Assembly (NCBI RefSeq): GCF_044904605.1
Contig: NZ_JADIKI010000023.1
Location: 186,001 to 250,000, forward strand
Reading direction: 5' to 3'
Source: Dyella_B humi
GTDB taxonomy: Bacteria; Pseudomonadota; Gammaproteobacteria; Xanthomonadales; Rhodanobacteraceae
DNA length: 64,000 bases
Below, piece by piece: positions 34,060 through 42,283 of this stretch (positions within the stretch are counted from its first letter, which is position 1; every line of letters starts with the position of its first letter). The notes below the pieces were generated by a model that did no database searches, was not told the origin of the DNA, and saw only the letters and a program-made list of their open reading frames with translations. Position numbers and translations under genes: made by a program.

Positions 34060-34148
34060 AAAAAAAGTTAACGGGACCCGGGACTCGGAACCCAGGACTC
34101 GGAAGGGCGTGAGTAAAGGCTTTCGCTACCTTCCGAGTCCCGAGTCCC
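34060..34148 (-). terminator. Nested GGGACTCGG inverted repeat and T7 tract after tuf copy 2
   Basis: After the tuf stop the minus strand forms a long stem: inner 12 bp GGACTCGGAAGG/CCTTCCGAGTCC (34095-34106 with 34129-34140) and outer 9 bp GGGACTCGG/CCGAGTCCC (34080-34088 with 34140-34148), then a small CGGGACCCG palindrome and TTTTTTT (34066-34060). It may terminate tuf transcripts or be an RNA-processing element. The tandem GGGACTCGG units look like a dispersed repeat rather than a designed terminator. Confidence 0.55.
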
Positions 34149-34171
34149 AAGCCCCGATTCCCGCAATGATA

Positions 34172-35362
34172 TTACTTGACGATCTTGGCGACGACGCCCG
34201 CACCCACCGTGCGGCCGCCTTCGCGAATCGCGAAACGCAGGCCTTCGGTCATCGCGATCGGGGCGATCAGGGTCACCGTGATCTTCACGTTGTCGCCCGG
34301 CATCACCATCTCGGTGCCTTCCGGCAGCTTGATCGCACCGGTCACGTCCGTCGTGCGGAAATAGAACTGCGGGCGGTAGTTGCTGAAGAACGGGGTATGA
34401 CGGCCACCCTCTTCCTTCGACAGCACGTAGATCTCGCCTTCGAAGTCCGTGTGCGGCGTGATCGAACCCGGCTTGGCCAGCACCTGGCCGCGCTCCACGT
34501 CTTCACGCTTCGTACCGCGCAGCAGTAGGCCCACGTTGTCGCCCGCCTGGCCCTGATCCAGCAGCTTGCGGAACATTTCCACGCCGGTCACCGTGGTCTT
34601 GACGGTGGCCTTGAGACCCACGATCTCGACTTCATCGCCGACCTTGATGATGCCCGTCTCCACGCGACCGGTTACCACCGTGCCGCGACCGGAGATCGAG
34701 AACACGTCTTCCACCGGCATCAGGAACGCCTTGTCCAGCACGCGCACCGGCTCGGGAATGTAGGTGTCCAGCGCATCCACCAGCGCAATGATCGCCGGCA
34801 CGCCAATCTCCGACTGGTCGCCTTCCAGCGCCTTCAGCGCCGAGCCCTTGATGATCGGTGTGTCGTCGCCCGGGAAGTCGTACTTGCTCAGCAGCTCACG
34901 TACTTCCATCTCGACGAGCTCCAGCAGCTCGGCGTCGTCCACCATGTCGGCCTTGTTCAGGAACACCACGATGTACGGCACGCCCACCTGGCGGCTCAGC
35001 AGGATGTGTTCACGCGTCTGCGGCATCGGGCCGTCGGCCGCCGAGCACACCAGGATCGCGCCATCCATCTGCGCCGCACCCGTGATCATGTTCTTCACGT
35101 AGTCGGCGTGGCCTGGGCAATCCACGTGCGCGTAGTGGCGCGTCGGCGATTCGTATTCCACGTGCGCCGTCGAGATCGTAATCCCGCGCGCCTTCTCTTC
35201 CGGCGCCGCGTCAATCTGATCGTACGCCTTGAATTCACCACCAAAACGCTCTGCACCGATCTTCGTCAGCGCCGCCGTCAGCGTCGTCTTGCCGTGGTCC
35301 ACGTGACCAATCGTGCCCACGTTCACGTGCGGCTTGGTGCGTTCGAATTTACCCTTTGCCAT
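34172..35362 (-). CDS. tuf: Elongation factor Tu (copy 2, tRNA-tufB locus)
   Basis: 396 residues, identical in protein to copy 1 at 17141-18331. The start at 35362 is fixed by the family N-terminus MAKGKFERTKPHVNVGTIG. Unlike copy 1, no clear Shine-Dalgarno precedes it, and the frame stays open for eight codons to a TTG. Only two base differences from copy 1 could be seen, both synonymous and near the 5' end (35309 and 35324). It follows tRNA-Tyr, -Gly and -Thr, the classic tufB arrangement. Confidence 0.98.
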   Translation of the reverse strand: MAKGKFERTKPHVNVGTIGHVDHGKTTLTAALTKIGAERFGGEFKAYDQIDAAPEEKARGITISTAHVEYESPTRHYAHVDCPGHADYVKNMITGAAQMDGAILVCSAADGPMPQTREHILLSRQVGVPYIVVFLNKADMVDDAELLELVEMEVRELLSKYDFPGDDTPIIKGSALKALEGDQSEIGVPAIIALVDALDTYIPEPVRVLDKAFLMPVEDVFSISGRGTVVTGRVETGIIKVGDEVEIVGLKATVKTTVTGVEMFRKLLDQGQAGDNVGLLLRGTKREDVERGQVLAKPGSITPHTDFEGEIYVLSKEEGGRHTPFFSNYRPQFYFRTTDVTGAIKLPEGTEMVMPGDNVKITVTLIAPIAMTEGLRFAIREGGRTVGAGVVAKIVK

Positions 35363-35449
35363 GAGCGCCAAATCCCAAGGAGTCAATGAGTGAAGTGATT
35401 AAAGGAAACCCAGCGAGCTATCAGGCGATACCGCGGTGGCCGCATGCGG

Positions 35450-35525
<76 letters not shown>

Positions 35526-35549
35526 ACAAAAACACAGCGACGAGATCAA

Positions 35550-35623
<74 letters not shown>

Positions 35624-35716
35624 CCAACGCGGAACTCGTCTGTCGAACCGCATCAGCATACAACCGCTTTTGCGTTCTGCCTTCCAGCCCTGACCACGGA
35701 TACCCGCAGAATCGGC

Positions 35717-35802
35717 TGGTGGAGGGAGGTGGATTCGAACCACCGAAGGCGTAAGCCAGCAGATTTACAGTCTGCCCCCGTTGGCCGCTTGGGTATCCCT
35801 CC
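35717..35802 (-). tRNA. tRNA-Tyr (GTA anticodon)
   Basis: 86 nt with encoded CCA and the long variable arm of class II tRNAs. Acceptor GGAGGGA/TCCCTCC, anticodon arm CAGA-CTGTAAA-TCTG with anticodon GTA. First gene of the tRNA-tuf transcript, with a promoter just upstream. Confidence 0.97.
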
Positions 35803-35816
35803 AACAAAGAACGGCT

Positions 35817-35845
35817 ATTGTGTGGATCGGGGCTTGATGTGTCAA
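35817..35845 (-). promoter_or_regulatory. Sigma-70 promoter of the tRNA-tuf operon
   Basis: Minus strand perfect -35 TTGACA (35845-35840), 17-nt spacer, -10 CACAAT (35822-35817), with a GCC-containing discriminator and tRNA-Tyr starting about 15 nt downstream. The arrangement suits a stable RNA promoter. Confidence 0.7.
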
Positions 35846-35905
35846 CACCTTGACGAGCGAAACGGCCGGTTTTTCGAGAATTTTCCGGACGAAGCGAAGT
35901 GCTAT

Positions 35906-36394
35906 TCAGTCGTTTCCCGCAGCGCGCGTATCCACCAGCTGCCCCATGCTCTTGGAAAGCTCCAGTAAGTGTCGCGCCTGCTCTTGCAGCCGGCGTTCGT
36001 TGTCGTCGCGCGGTGTCCACGACGGCACCGCCGTGGGTTTGCCGTCGGGTTTGTCCAGCGCCACGAACACCATCACGCAACTGGTGGCCAGACGTTCTTC
36101 GCCGGTACGCAGATCGCGAGCCAGCACATCCACCGCCATCTGCATGCTGGACGTGCCGGTGTAAATCAACTTAGCCCGCACGCTGACCAGGTCGCCAATC
36201 AAGATCGGCTTGACGAACTGAATGCCACTCACCGCCGCCGTCACGCAATACGCCCCGCTCCAACCCACCGCGCAGGCGTAGCCAGCCTGATCGATCCACT
36301 TCATCACCATGCCGCCGTGCACCTTGCCGCCGAAATTGACATCGGTAGGCTGGGCAAGGAAGCGGAAAGTTACTTCATGCTGCTGGCCTGACAT
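35906..36394 (-). CDS. Acyl-CoA thioesterase, hotdog fold (YciA/ACOT-like)
   Basis: Probably hydrolyses acyl-CoA thioesters in the cytoplasm. The ATG at 36394 (MSGQQHEVTFRFLAQPTDVN) has GGAGA 6 nt upstream and gives 162 residues. The hotdog signature is clear: FGGKVHGGMVMKWIDQAGYACA with the catalytic Asp in the helix, then FVKPILIGDLVSVRAKLIYTG. Substrate chain length cannot be told. Faces no obvious partner; the tRNA promoter lies just downstream. Confidence 0.88.
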   Translation of the reverse strand: MSGQQHEVTFRFLAQPTDVNFGGKVHGGMVMKWIDQAGYACAVGWSGAYCVTAAVSGIQFVKPILIGDLVSVRAKLIYTGTSSMQMAVDVLARDLRTGEERLATSCVMVFVALDKPDGKPTAVPSWTPRDDNERRLQEQARHLLELSKSMGQLVDTRAAGND

Positions 36395-36431
36395 GCGGTC
36401 TCCGGCGGATACGCCCAACGTGAAGGCGACA

Positions 36432-36929
36432 TTATGCCCGCTTGACCACCTTCGCTGGCAGCCGCAGGGTCATGGGTGTGCTGAGTACACCGTTTGGCGA
36501 AGGTCTTTCCGGACCATCCGCGCGAAAGCCCAGACGAAGATAAACCGGCACCGCACAGCGTGTAGAGTTGAGCGTGAAGCGACAGGTACCTGCGCGATGC
36601 ATTGCGTCTCGCCACGCACGCTGCCAAAGGCGCTTGGCAATACCCCGTCCCTGGTAGCGCGTGCTCACGAAAAAGTGCACAAGATGATGATCATCTCGCA
36701 TGCTCGCGACTCCAACCAGCACCTCACCCAGAAAAGCCAGATGAGACCGCTGGCCTTCGATGATCTTCTGTCGAATCGCCTTGGCCGTCAGGCGCATGAG
36801 CAATTCCCGTCCGGCCTTGCGCGGCTGATCGGGCAACACCCATTGACGCACTACGCGGCGGCTCAATACGCCAATGGCGCGAGCATCATCAGCACGCGCG
36901 AGTCGCATGCGCAATACACCTTGAGACAT
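36432..36929 (-). CDS. GNAT family N-acetyltransferase
   Basis: Predicted acetyl-CoA-dependent acyltransferase of unknown substrate. The ATG at 36929 (MSQGVLRMRLARADDARAIG) has GGAG 9 nt upstream, 165 residues. GNAT motif A is visible as HFFVSTRYQGRGIAKRLWQRAW, and the C-terminal motif B region as LNSTRCAVPVYLRLGF. It begins downstream of the ychF terminator, so it probably has its own promoter. Confidence 0.85.
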   Translation of the reverse strand: MSQGVLRMRLARADDARAIGVLSRRVVRQWVLPDQPRKAGRELLMRLTAKAIRQKIIEGQRSHLAFLGEVLVGVASMRDDHHLVHFFVSTRYQGRGIAKRLWQRAWRDAMHRAGTCRFTLNSTRCAVPVYLRLGFRADGPERPSPNGVLSTPMTLRLPAKVVKRA

Positions 36930-36966
36930 GAACATCCGCTCCATGCAACACGCGCATGCTCGCATG

Positions 36967-36991
36967 AAAAAAGCCCCGCTTGTGCGGGGCT
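36967..36991 (-). terminator. Rho-independent terminator of ychF
   Basis: 8-bp stem AGCCCCGC/GCGGGGCT (36972-36979 with 36984-36991), TTGT loop, and T6 on the minus strand (36972-36967). It lies 8 nt after the ychF stop. A textbook terminator. Confidence 0.92.
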
Positions 36992-36998
36992 CATGAAC

Positions 36999-38090
36999 TC
37001 AAACATTGAACAGGAAGTGCAACACATCGCCATCCTTGACGATGTAGTCCTTGCCTTCTTTGCGCAGCTTGCCGGCCGAGGCGGCACCGGCTTCGCCCTT
37101 GTACTGGATGAAATCGTCATACGAGACCGTTTCGGCACGGATGAAGCCGCGTTCAAAATCGGTATGAATGACGCCCGCCGCTTGCGGTGCGGTGGAGCCG
37201 CGCTTTACGGTCCAGGCACGCACCTCTTTTTCGCCAGCGGTGAAATAGGTCTGCAGGTTGAGTAGCTTGTAGCCAGCGCGGATTACGCGGTTGAGGCCAG
37301 GCTCTTCCAGACCAAGATCCTTGAGGAATTCATCACGGTCGGCATCTTCGAGCTGAGCCAATTCTTCCTCGATGGCTGCGCAAACCGGCACCACTTCAGC
37401 GCCCTCCTCTACCGCGCGCTGACGCACGGCATCGAGATGCGGGTTGTTTTCGAAGCCGTCCTCGCGCACGTTGGCGATGTACATCAGAGGCTTGAGCGTG
37501 AGCAGGAACAGATCACGTACCAGCGCCTTTTCTTCGTCATCCAAACCGAGACTGCGTGCGGATTTGCCTTCGTTGAGCGCGGCGGCAAGTTTCTGCAGCA
37601 CGGGCTTCTTGGCCAGCGCTTCCTTATCGTTGGCCTTCGCGGCGCGTTCGGCGCGATTGAGCGCCTTTTCGACCGAATCCAGATCCGCCAGCGCCAGTTC
37701 GGTATCGATGGTTTCGATGTCAGCGATGGGATCAACCTTGCCGGCCACGTGCACGATATCTGTGTGTTCGAAGCAACGGACTACGTGCGCGATCGCATCC
37801 ACCTCGCGAATGTGCGAAAGGAACTTGTTGCCGAGGCCCTCGCCCTTCGACGCGCCGGCAACCAGGCCGGCGATGTCGACGAATTCCACCGCGGTCGGCA
37901 CCAGCTTCTGCGGTTTGACGATGGCGGCCAACTCGTTGAGGCGCAGATCGGGTACCGGCACCACGCCTACGTTCGGCTCGATTGTGCAGAACGGGAAGTT
38001 GGCTGCGGCAATGCCCGCCTTGGTCAGCGCGTTGAACAAGGTGGATTTGCCGACGTTAGGCAAGCCGACGATGCCGCATTTGATGCCCAT
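36999..38090 (-). CDS. ychF: Redox-regulated ATPase/GTPase YchF (OLA1 family)
   Basis: Translation-associated P-loop protein that prefers ATP. 363 residues: Walker A GLPNVGKST, switch region FVDIAGLVAGASKGEGLGNKFL, and a C-terminal TGS domain with TYFTAGEKEVRAWTV and AGVIHTDFERGFIRAETV. Follows pth in the conserved prs-rplY-pth-ychF order and ends at a strong terminator. Confidence 0.98.
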   Translation of the reverse strand: MGIKCGIVGLPNVGKSTLFNALTKAGIAAANFPFCTIEPNVGVVPVPDLRLNELAAIVKPQKLVPTAVEFVDIAGLVAGASKGEGLGNKFLSHIREVDAIAHVVRCFEHTDIVHVAGKVDPIADIETIDTELALADLDSVEKALNRAERAAKANDKEALAKKPVLQKLAAALNEGKSARSLGLDDEEKALVRDLFLLTLKPLMYIANVREDGFENNPHLDAVRQRAVEEGAEVVPVCAAIEEELAQLEDADRDEFLKDLGLEEPGLNRVIRAGYKLLNLQTYFTAGEKEVRAWTVKRGSTAPQAAGVIHTDFERGFIRAETVSYDDFIQYKGEAGAASAGKLRKEGKDYIVKDGDVLHFLFNV

Positions 38091-38147
38091 GGTTTCTTGA
38101 TCCGGAAATGGAAGTAAAAAACGAAATAGTAAACGGCAACGGGCTGT

Positions 38148-38732
38148 TCAGGGCTTCGCTGGCGTGTGCAACTGCTGCATGGCCTTGTCGAACTGCCCTT
38201 CGACTGCCATCGGCAGCACGTTCAGCGCGCGCGCGACACCCTCAAGCATGGCGTCTTCGTCCTTGGCCGAAGGGCGACCCAATACCCACGGCGTGACTTG
38301 ATCCTTGTGGCCAGGATGGCCAATGCCCAGACGCAGTCGATGGAATTTGCCGTGGCCCAGATGAGCCACGATATCGCGCAAGCCGTTCTGGCCGCCGTGG
38401 CCGCCATCGAACTTCAGGCGCACCGTACCGGCAGGCAGGTCCAGGTCGTCATGCGCAACCAGGCATTCCTCTGGCTCGATCTTGTAATAGCGCAGCGCCG
38501 CTGCGACCGCGGCGCCGCTCTTGTTCATGAAAGTACTGGGCTTGAGCAGCCACACCGGCTCGCCACCGATGCGCAGCTTGCAGGTTTCGCCATGCAGCTT
38601 GCCGTCGAAACCGAAGCGCTCGCCCGCGCCGGATGCTAGGGCGTCAACAAACCAGAACCCGGCGTTGTGCCGGGTTCTGAGGTATTCGGTACCGGGATTG
38701 CCCAGCCCGACGATGAGTCGTAGACCTGCCAT
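38148..38732 (-). CDS. pth: Peptidyl-tRNA hydrolase
   Basis: Recycles tRNA from drop-off peptidyl-tRNAs. 194 residues; LIVGLGNPGTEYLRTRHNAGFWFVD with the catalytic His in RHNAG, KPSTFMNKSG, and VAHDDLDLPAGTVRLK. 57 nt before ychF, 84 nt after rplY. Confidence 0.98.
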   Translation of the reverse strand: MAGLRLIVGLGNPGTEYLRTRHNAGFWFVDALASGAGERFGFDGKLHGETCKLRIGGEPVWLLKPSTFMNKSGAAVAAALRYYKIEPEECLVAHDDLDLPAGTVRLKFDGGHGGQNGLRDIVAHLGHGKFHRLRLGIGHPGHKDQVTPWVLGRPSAKDEDAMLEGVARALNVLPMAVEGQFDKAMQQLHTPAKP

Positions 38733-38773
38733 GGATCAGGTTTGAGTTGGCCGCAAGATGTGGTCCCTACCCG

Positions 38774-38800
38774 GCCCTCGCTCCGGAGAGGAGGGAGGGC
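38774..38800. repeat. CT/GA-rich palindromic repeat
   Basis: GCCCTC (38774-38779) pairs with GAGGGC (38795-38800) around CTCCGGAGAGG in the rplY-pth spacer. Similar in composition to the other CCCTCTCC/GGAGAGG elements in the window. Confidence 0.45.
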
Positions 38801-38816
38801 GGGAGGCCAAAACGGC

Positions 38817-39476
38817 TTACTTCTTGGTTTCTTTAGAAGCGTCAGCAGCAGGCTGAGCAGCGTCGCCTTCGGCAGCCGGAGCTTCTTCGACTTCTTCCTG
38901 CACGGTCACGGCCGAAACCACCGTCACGTCGTGGTCGGCGCCCAGGTGCAGCGCCGGAATTTCCACATCCGTCGGCAGCTTGAGCTGCGACAGGTGGATG
39001 ATGTCGCCGGGCTTCAGGTCGGCCAGGTCGAGTTCGATGAACTCCGGCAGATCCTTCGGCAGGCAGGACACTTCCACTTCGTTGAGGTTGTGCGAAATCA
39101 CCACGCCAGCGGTCTTGCCAGCCGGGGATTTTTCCTGATTCAGGAAGTGGATCGGCACATTCACGCGAATCGCTTCGTTCTCGTTGATGCGCAGGAAGTC
39201 CATGTGCAGCATCTGCTGCTTGAACGGGTGCTTTTGCCAGTCGCGCACCAGCACCTTCTGCACCTTGCCGTCGACGTTTAGGTCGAGCACCGAGGAGAAG
39301 AACCACTCGTGCTTGGCGGCGAGCAGGATGGTGTTGTGCTCGATCTGGATGCTCTGCGCGGGCTGACCCGCACCGTAAACTACTGCGGGCACGAAGGACG
39401 CGTGACGCAGGCGGCGGCTCGCACCTTTCCCCTCGTCTTTGCGGGCCTGTGCCGCGATTTCATGAGTCTTGGCCAT
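38817..39476 (-). CDS. rplY: 50S ribosomal protein L25/general stress protein Ctc
   Basis: 5S rRNA-binding protein of the long TL5/CTC type. The start at 39476 (MAKTHEIAAQARKDEGKGAS) gives 219 residues; the frame is open far upstream through a repeat-filled spacer, but that part is not L25-like. The N-terminal L25 domain is followed by a beta-barrel C-terminal domain and an Ala/Glu-rich tail ending KETKK. Between prs and pth as usual. Confidence 0.95.
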   Translation of the reverse strand: MAKTHEIAAQARKDEGKGASRRLRHASFVPAVVYGAGQPAQSIQIEHNTILLAAKHEWFFSSVLDLNVDGKVQKVLVRDWQKHPFKQQMLHMDFLRINENEAIRVNVPIHFLNQEKSPAGKTAGVVISHNLNEVEVSCLPKDLPEFIELDLADLKPGDIIHLSQLKLPTDVEIPALHLGADHDVTVVSAVTVQEEVEEAPAAEGDAAQPAADASKETKK

Positions 39477-39737
39477 GTTGGTATTGCCTTGAGTGTTGAA
39501 AGCCGCCTCACGGCGACCGGACTGACTCTCCCGCGACCAGAAGAGCCGGAACGCCCGCGGATGCGGACGGAAAAGCGTGTAAGTATACAGAAAATCGGGG
39601 GGCCGAGGCCCACTCCCTCTCCCCGTCGGAGGGAGAGCAGGAAGCATGTGAAGCGCGGCGCCATGGGAGTTGAGGGCAAAGCTTTGCCCCTCACCTCGGC
39701 ACTCTCCCCGGAGGGGGGAGGAGGAAAGACAACGCAA
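39477..39737. repeat. prs-rplY spacer with palindromic repeats
   Basis: 261 nt without a gene. It contains CTCCCTC/GAGGGAG at 39613-39635, a perfect 16-bp palindrome GGGCAAAGCTTTGCCC at 39674-39689, and CTCCCC/GGGGAG at 39702-39720. These belong to or resemble the CT/GA-rich repeat family. I saw no strong promoter. Confidence 0.5.
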
Positions 39738-40694
39738 TCAGTCGATGTAGAGCGAGCTGACCGACTCACCGAAGGCGATGCGGCGGATCGTCTCGGCCAA
39801 CAGTTCAGCCACCGAAAGCTGGCGGATCTTGGCGCAGTTCCGGGCATCCTCGCGCAGCGGCAACGTGTTGGTGACCACCAGCTGGTCGAGCTGGGAACCT
39901 TCGATATTGCGAATCGCCGCGCCGGACAGCACCGGATGCACGCAATAGGCAACGACCTTGCGAGCGCCACGCTCCTTCAGGGCGGCGGCGGCGGCGCACA
40001 AGGTGCCAGCGGTATCGACGATATCGTCCACCATCACGCAGGTCTTGCCTTCCACGTCACCGATGATGTTCATCACCGTGGCCACGTTGGCCTTGGGACG
40101 GCGCTTGTCGATGATGGCCAGATCGGCGTCATCCAAGCGCTTGGCGATGGCGCGCGCACGCACCACACCACCCACGTCCGGGCTGACCACGATCAGGTCG
40201 TCCATGCTGTAGCTGCGCCAGATGTCGGCCAGCAGAATCGGCGAGGCGTAGACGTTGTCCACCGACACGTCGAAGAAGCCCTGGATCTGGTCGGCATGCA
40301 GGTCTACCGTCAGCACGCGATCCACGCCGGCAGTGCCGATCAGGCGGGCCACCAGCTTGGCGGTGATCGGCACGCGCGCCGAGCGTGGGCGACGATCCTG
40401 ACGGGCATAGCCGAAGTAGGGAATGACCGCGGTGACGCTGGCTGCCGAGGCCCGCTTGAGCGCATCGACCAAAGCCAGCAGCTCAAACAGGTTCTCCGCA
40501 CTCGGCGCGCCCGTGGGCTGCAGCACGAACACTTCCTGGCGACGAACGTTCTCTTCGATCTCGATCTGCACTTCGCCATCGCTGAACTTGCCGACCAGGG
40601 CCTTGCCCAGCGGTATGCCCAGGCGGTGAGCGATATCTTCGGCCAGGGCTCGGTGCGCATTGCCGGTAAACAGCATCGGGCTGGAGGTATCCAC
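39738..40694 (-). CDS. prs: Ribose-phosphate pyrophosphokinase
   Basis: Makes PRPP from ribose 5-phosphate and ATP for nucleotide, histidine and tryptophan synthesis. 318 residues; GTG start at 40694 with GAGGAA 7 nt upstream (an in-frame ATG lies six codons later). Motifs include DGEVQIEIEENVRRQEVFVLQ, the flexible loop YARQDRRPRSARVPITAKLVA and the PRPP loop VMVDDIVDTAGT. Confidence 0.98.
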   Translation of the reverse strand: MDTSSPMLFTGNAHRALAEDIAHRLGIPLGKALVGKFSDGEVQIEIEENVRRQEVFVLQPTGAPSAENLFELLALVDALKRASAASVTAVIPYFGYARQDRRPRSARVPITAKLVARLIGTAGVDRVLTVDLHADQIQGFFDVSVDNVYASPILLADIWRSYSMDDLIVVSPDVGGVVRARAIAKRLDDADLAIIDKRRPKANVATVMNIIGDVEGKTCVMVDDIVDTAGTLCAAAAALKERGARKVVAYCVHPVLSGAAIRNIEGSQLDQLVVTNTLPLREDARNCAKIRQLSVAELLAETIRRIAFGESVSSLYID

Positions 40695-40793
40695 GGTTGT
40701 TTCCTCAGAACCAGGCCAATTGAGTCAGCTCAGCATGAAAGGTGTTTTGCGCCTTTCAACTTGCCCCTTCGGTACATGCCCGAGTGGAGCTCG

Positions 40794-40821
40794 AAAAACA
40801 TCGGGCACACAAGTGCCCGAT
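40794..40821 (-). terminator. Terminator of tRNA-Gln
   Basis: 9-bp stem ATCGGGCAC/GTGCCCGAT (40800-40808 with 40813-40821), ACAA loop, followed on the minus strand by GTTTTTCG (T5 at 40798-40794). It lies between tRNA-Gln and prs, so prs probably has its own promoter in about 40695-40790. Confidence 0.8.
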
Positions 40822-40879
40822 ACGATGGCAATCCGTTTCGGATTGCGCAAACAGGGGGCCACTTAGCCCCTGTTCGAAA

Positions 40880-40956
40880 TGGCTGGGGCGGTAGGATTCG
40901 AACCTACGCATGCGGGAATCAAAATCCCGTGCCTTAACCAGCTTGGCGACGCCCCA
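40880..40956 (-). tRNA. tRNA-Gln (TTG anticodon)
   Basis: 77 nt with encoded CCA. Acceptor TGGGGCG/CGCCCCA, anticodon arm CGGGA-TTTTGAT-TCCCG with anticodon TTG, T arm GGTTCGAATCC. Placed upstream of prs, as in other Xanthomonadales to my knowledge. Confidence 0.97.
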
Positions 40957-41108
40957 GTATTCGTTTTGGCATTTTGCCTCCAGCACAGCCCGCCCCGCTC
41001 GGGTGCGACGAGCAGGAGCCGCCGGAAGCAAAGAAGGAAAATTGTGGCGGGGAGCGCCATGCGTGTCAATTCAAAAACACACTCCGCACGACTGGCCCGC
41101 CCACGCAT

Positions 41109-41630
41109 TCAGGGCGAAAGCGTGCGCGACATGAACACCCGCAACGCTTCCGGAAAGCCATTTTCGCGATCGCGCTCGCGTGCGTAGGCGTACGCCGGAT
41201 CATTCTTGTCGACGACAACGAAACCATGCCGGGTATAGAACGGCGCGTTCCACGGCACGTCGGGCAGCGTGCCCAGATCGACGCGGCGATAGCCCTTCTC
41301 ACTCGCCCAGGCACAGGCGTGCTCGAGCAACGCCGAGCCGATGCCCCGCCGATGAAACGCCGGCAGCACGTCGATCTCGGCGATGCCGACCACATCGCCA
41401 TGCAATTCCACATCGAGCCAGATGAAACCCACCGGCTCGCTGCTTTCTTCATCCACCGCTACCCACACGAAGCCGCGCCGGATTTCCTCCGCCAGCAGGT
41501 CCGCGGGAATCGACATGCGGGAATAGAACCGCCATGCCGGATGGTCGCGAAACAGCTCCACGGCCGTGCGTTCGATGGCACAGATGGCGTCGACATGTGC
41601 AGCGGTAGCGCGTTGGATATGAAATGACAC
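41109..41630 (-). CDS. GNAT family N-acetyltransferase
   Basis: 173 residues from a GTG start (MSFHIQRATAAHVDAICAIE). GNAT motif A is clear: IAEIDVLPAFHRRGIGSALLEHACAWA with the acetyl-CoA-binding RRGIGS loop, then LGTLPDVPWNAPFYTRHGF. Substrate unknown. It occupies the slot between lolB and tRNA-Gln/prs where ispE usually lies in gammaproteobacteria. It is not related to the GHMP kinase IspE. Same strand as lolB, 41 nt downstream. Confidence 0.88.
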   Translation of the reverse strand: MSFHIQRATAAHVDAICAIERTAVELFRDHPAWRFYSRMSIPADLLAEEIRRGFVWVAVDEESSEPVGFIWLDVELHGDVVGIAEIDVLPAFHRRGIGSALLEHACAWASEKGYRRVDLGTLPDVPWNAPFYTRHGFVVVDKNDPAYAYARERDRENGFPEALRVFMSRTLSP

Positions 41631-41671
41631 GGATCAGTTTTCCCGGGATGGAAAAGCAAAAAGCAAAGCGT

Positions 41672-42283
41672 TCATTGCATGCTCCACGACTCGATCGCCA
41701 GCCGCACTTTGTACGGCGGTTTCTCGGCAAACACCTTCGCCGGCAATGGCGGTTGACGCGTGGTATCCCAAAGGGGATACGTCACCGTCCAACCGTCCTG
41801 CTGCAAGGCCGAAGGCAGGCGGTTGTCGCCGAAACTCAGCTCGGCCTGCGCGCCCTGCGCCCGCACACCGAGCACCCATGCGCGTAGTTCGTCTAGCGGA
41901 ACTTCCCAATTCAGCGCGCGGCGCATCAGCGCCTCGGCATCCGGCCCGCGCTGCGGCCCGCCGTCGGCGCCATCCAGTTCGGCACCGTCGGGGCCACCCG
42001 TCAGTCGGTAGCTTTTGCCCGTAATCGGCGTACGAAACACGAACTCGTAGTGATCGCCTTCCTGTGTCCAGGTGAAGCCGCCGCTGCCGGCATCCTGGCC
42101 GTTGGATACACCGAGCTTGCCCTGCAGCACCCAGTGGTCGGCGTTCGCCAATTGCCGTTCGCGTGCCTCCTGCTGCGCCAGCGCGGCGACATCGCCCTTG
42201 TTGCGTACGAGTTGCGGTGTTGTCGCGCACGCGACCAGCAACAGCGGCGCAAGCGCCGCGAAAGCGCGAAAAAGTTTTTTCAT
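41672..42283 (-). CDS. lolB: Outer-membrane lipoprotein LolB
   Basis: Receives lipoproteins from LolA and inserts them in the outer membrane. 203 residues; signal peptide with lipobox LLVAC (Cys about residue 19), then the LolB-type WVLQGKLGVSNG and DHYEFVFRTPITGKSYRLTG segments. Its ATG overlaps the stop of the upstream TPR lipoprotein gene by 4 nt (ATGA), suggesting coupled synthesis. The C-terminus ends VRLAIESWSMQ. Confidence 0.92.
   Translation of the reverse strand: MKKLFRAFAALAPLLLVACATTPQLVRNKGDVAALAQQEARERQLANADHWVLQGKLGVSNGQDAGSGGFTWTQEGDHYEFVFRTPITGKSYRLTGGPDGAELDGADGGPQRGPDAEALMRRALNWEVPLDELRAWVLGVRAQGAQAELSFGDNRLPSALQQDGWTVTYPLWDTTRQPPLPAKVFAEKPPYKVRLAIESWSMQ

Noticed and set aside
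38817..39737. Long N-terminal extension of L25 through the upstream spacer
   Set aside because: The extension translates palindromic repeats and is not L25-like; the ATG at 39476 gives the family N-terminus.
39309..40937. 542-codon plus-strand open frame across the prs region
   Set aside because: Opposite prs, the rplY 5' end and a repeat-filled spacer; no Shine-Dalgarno and no protein-like features.
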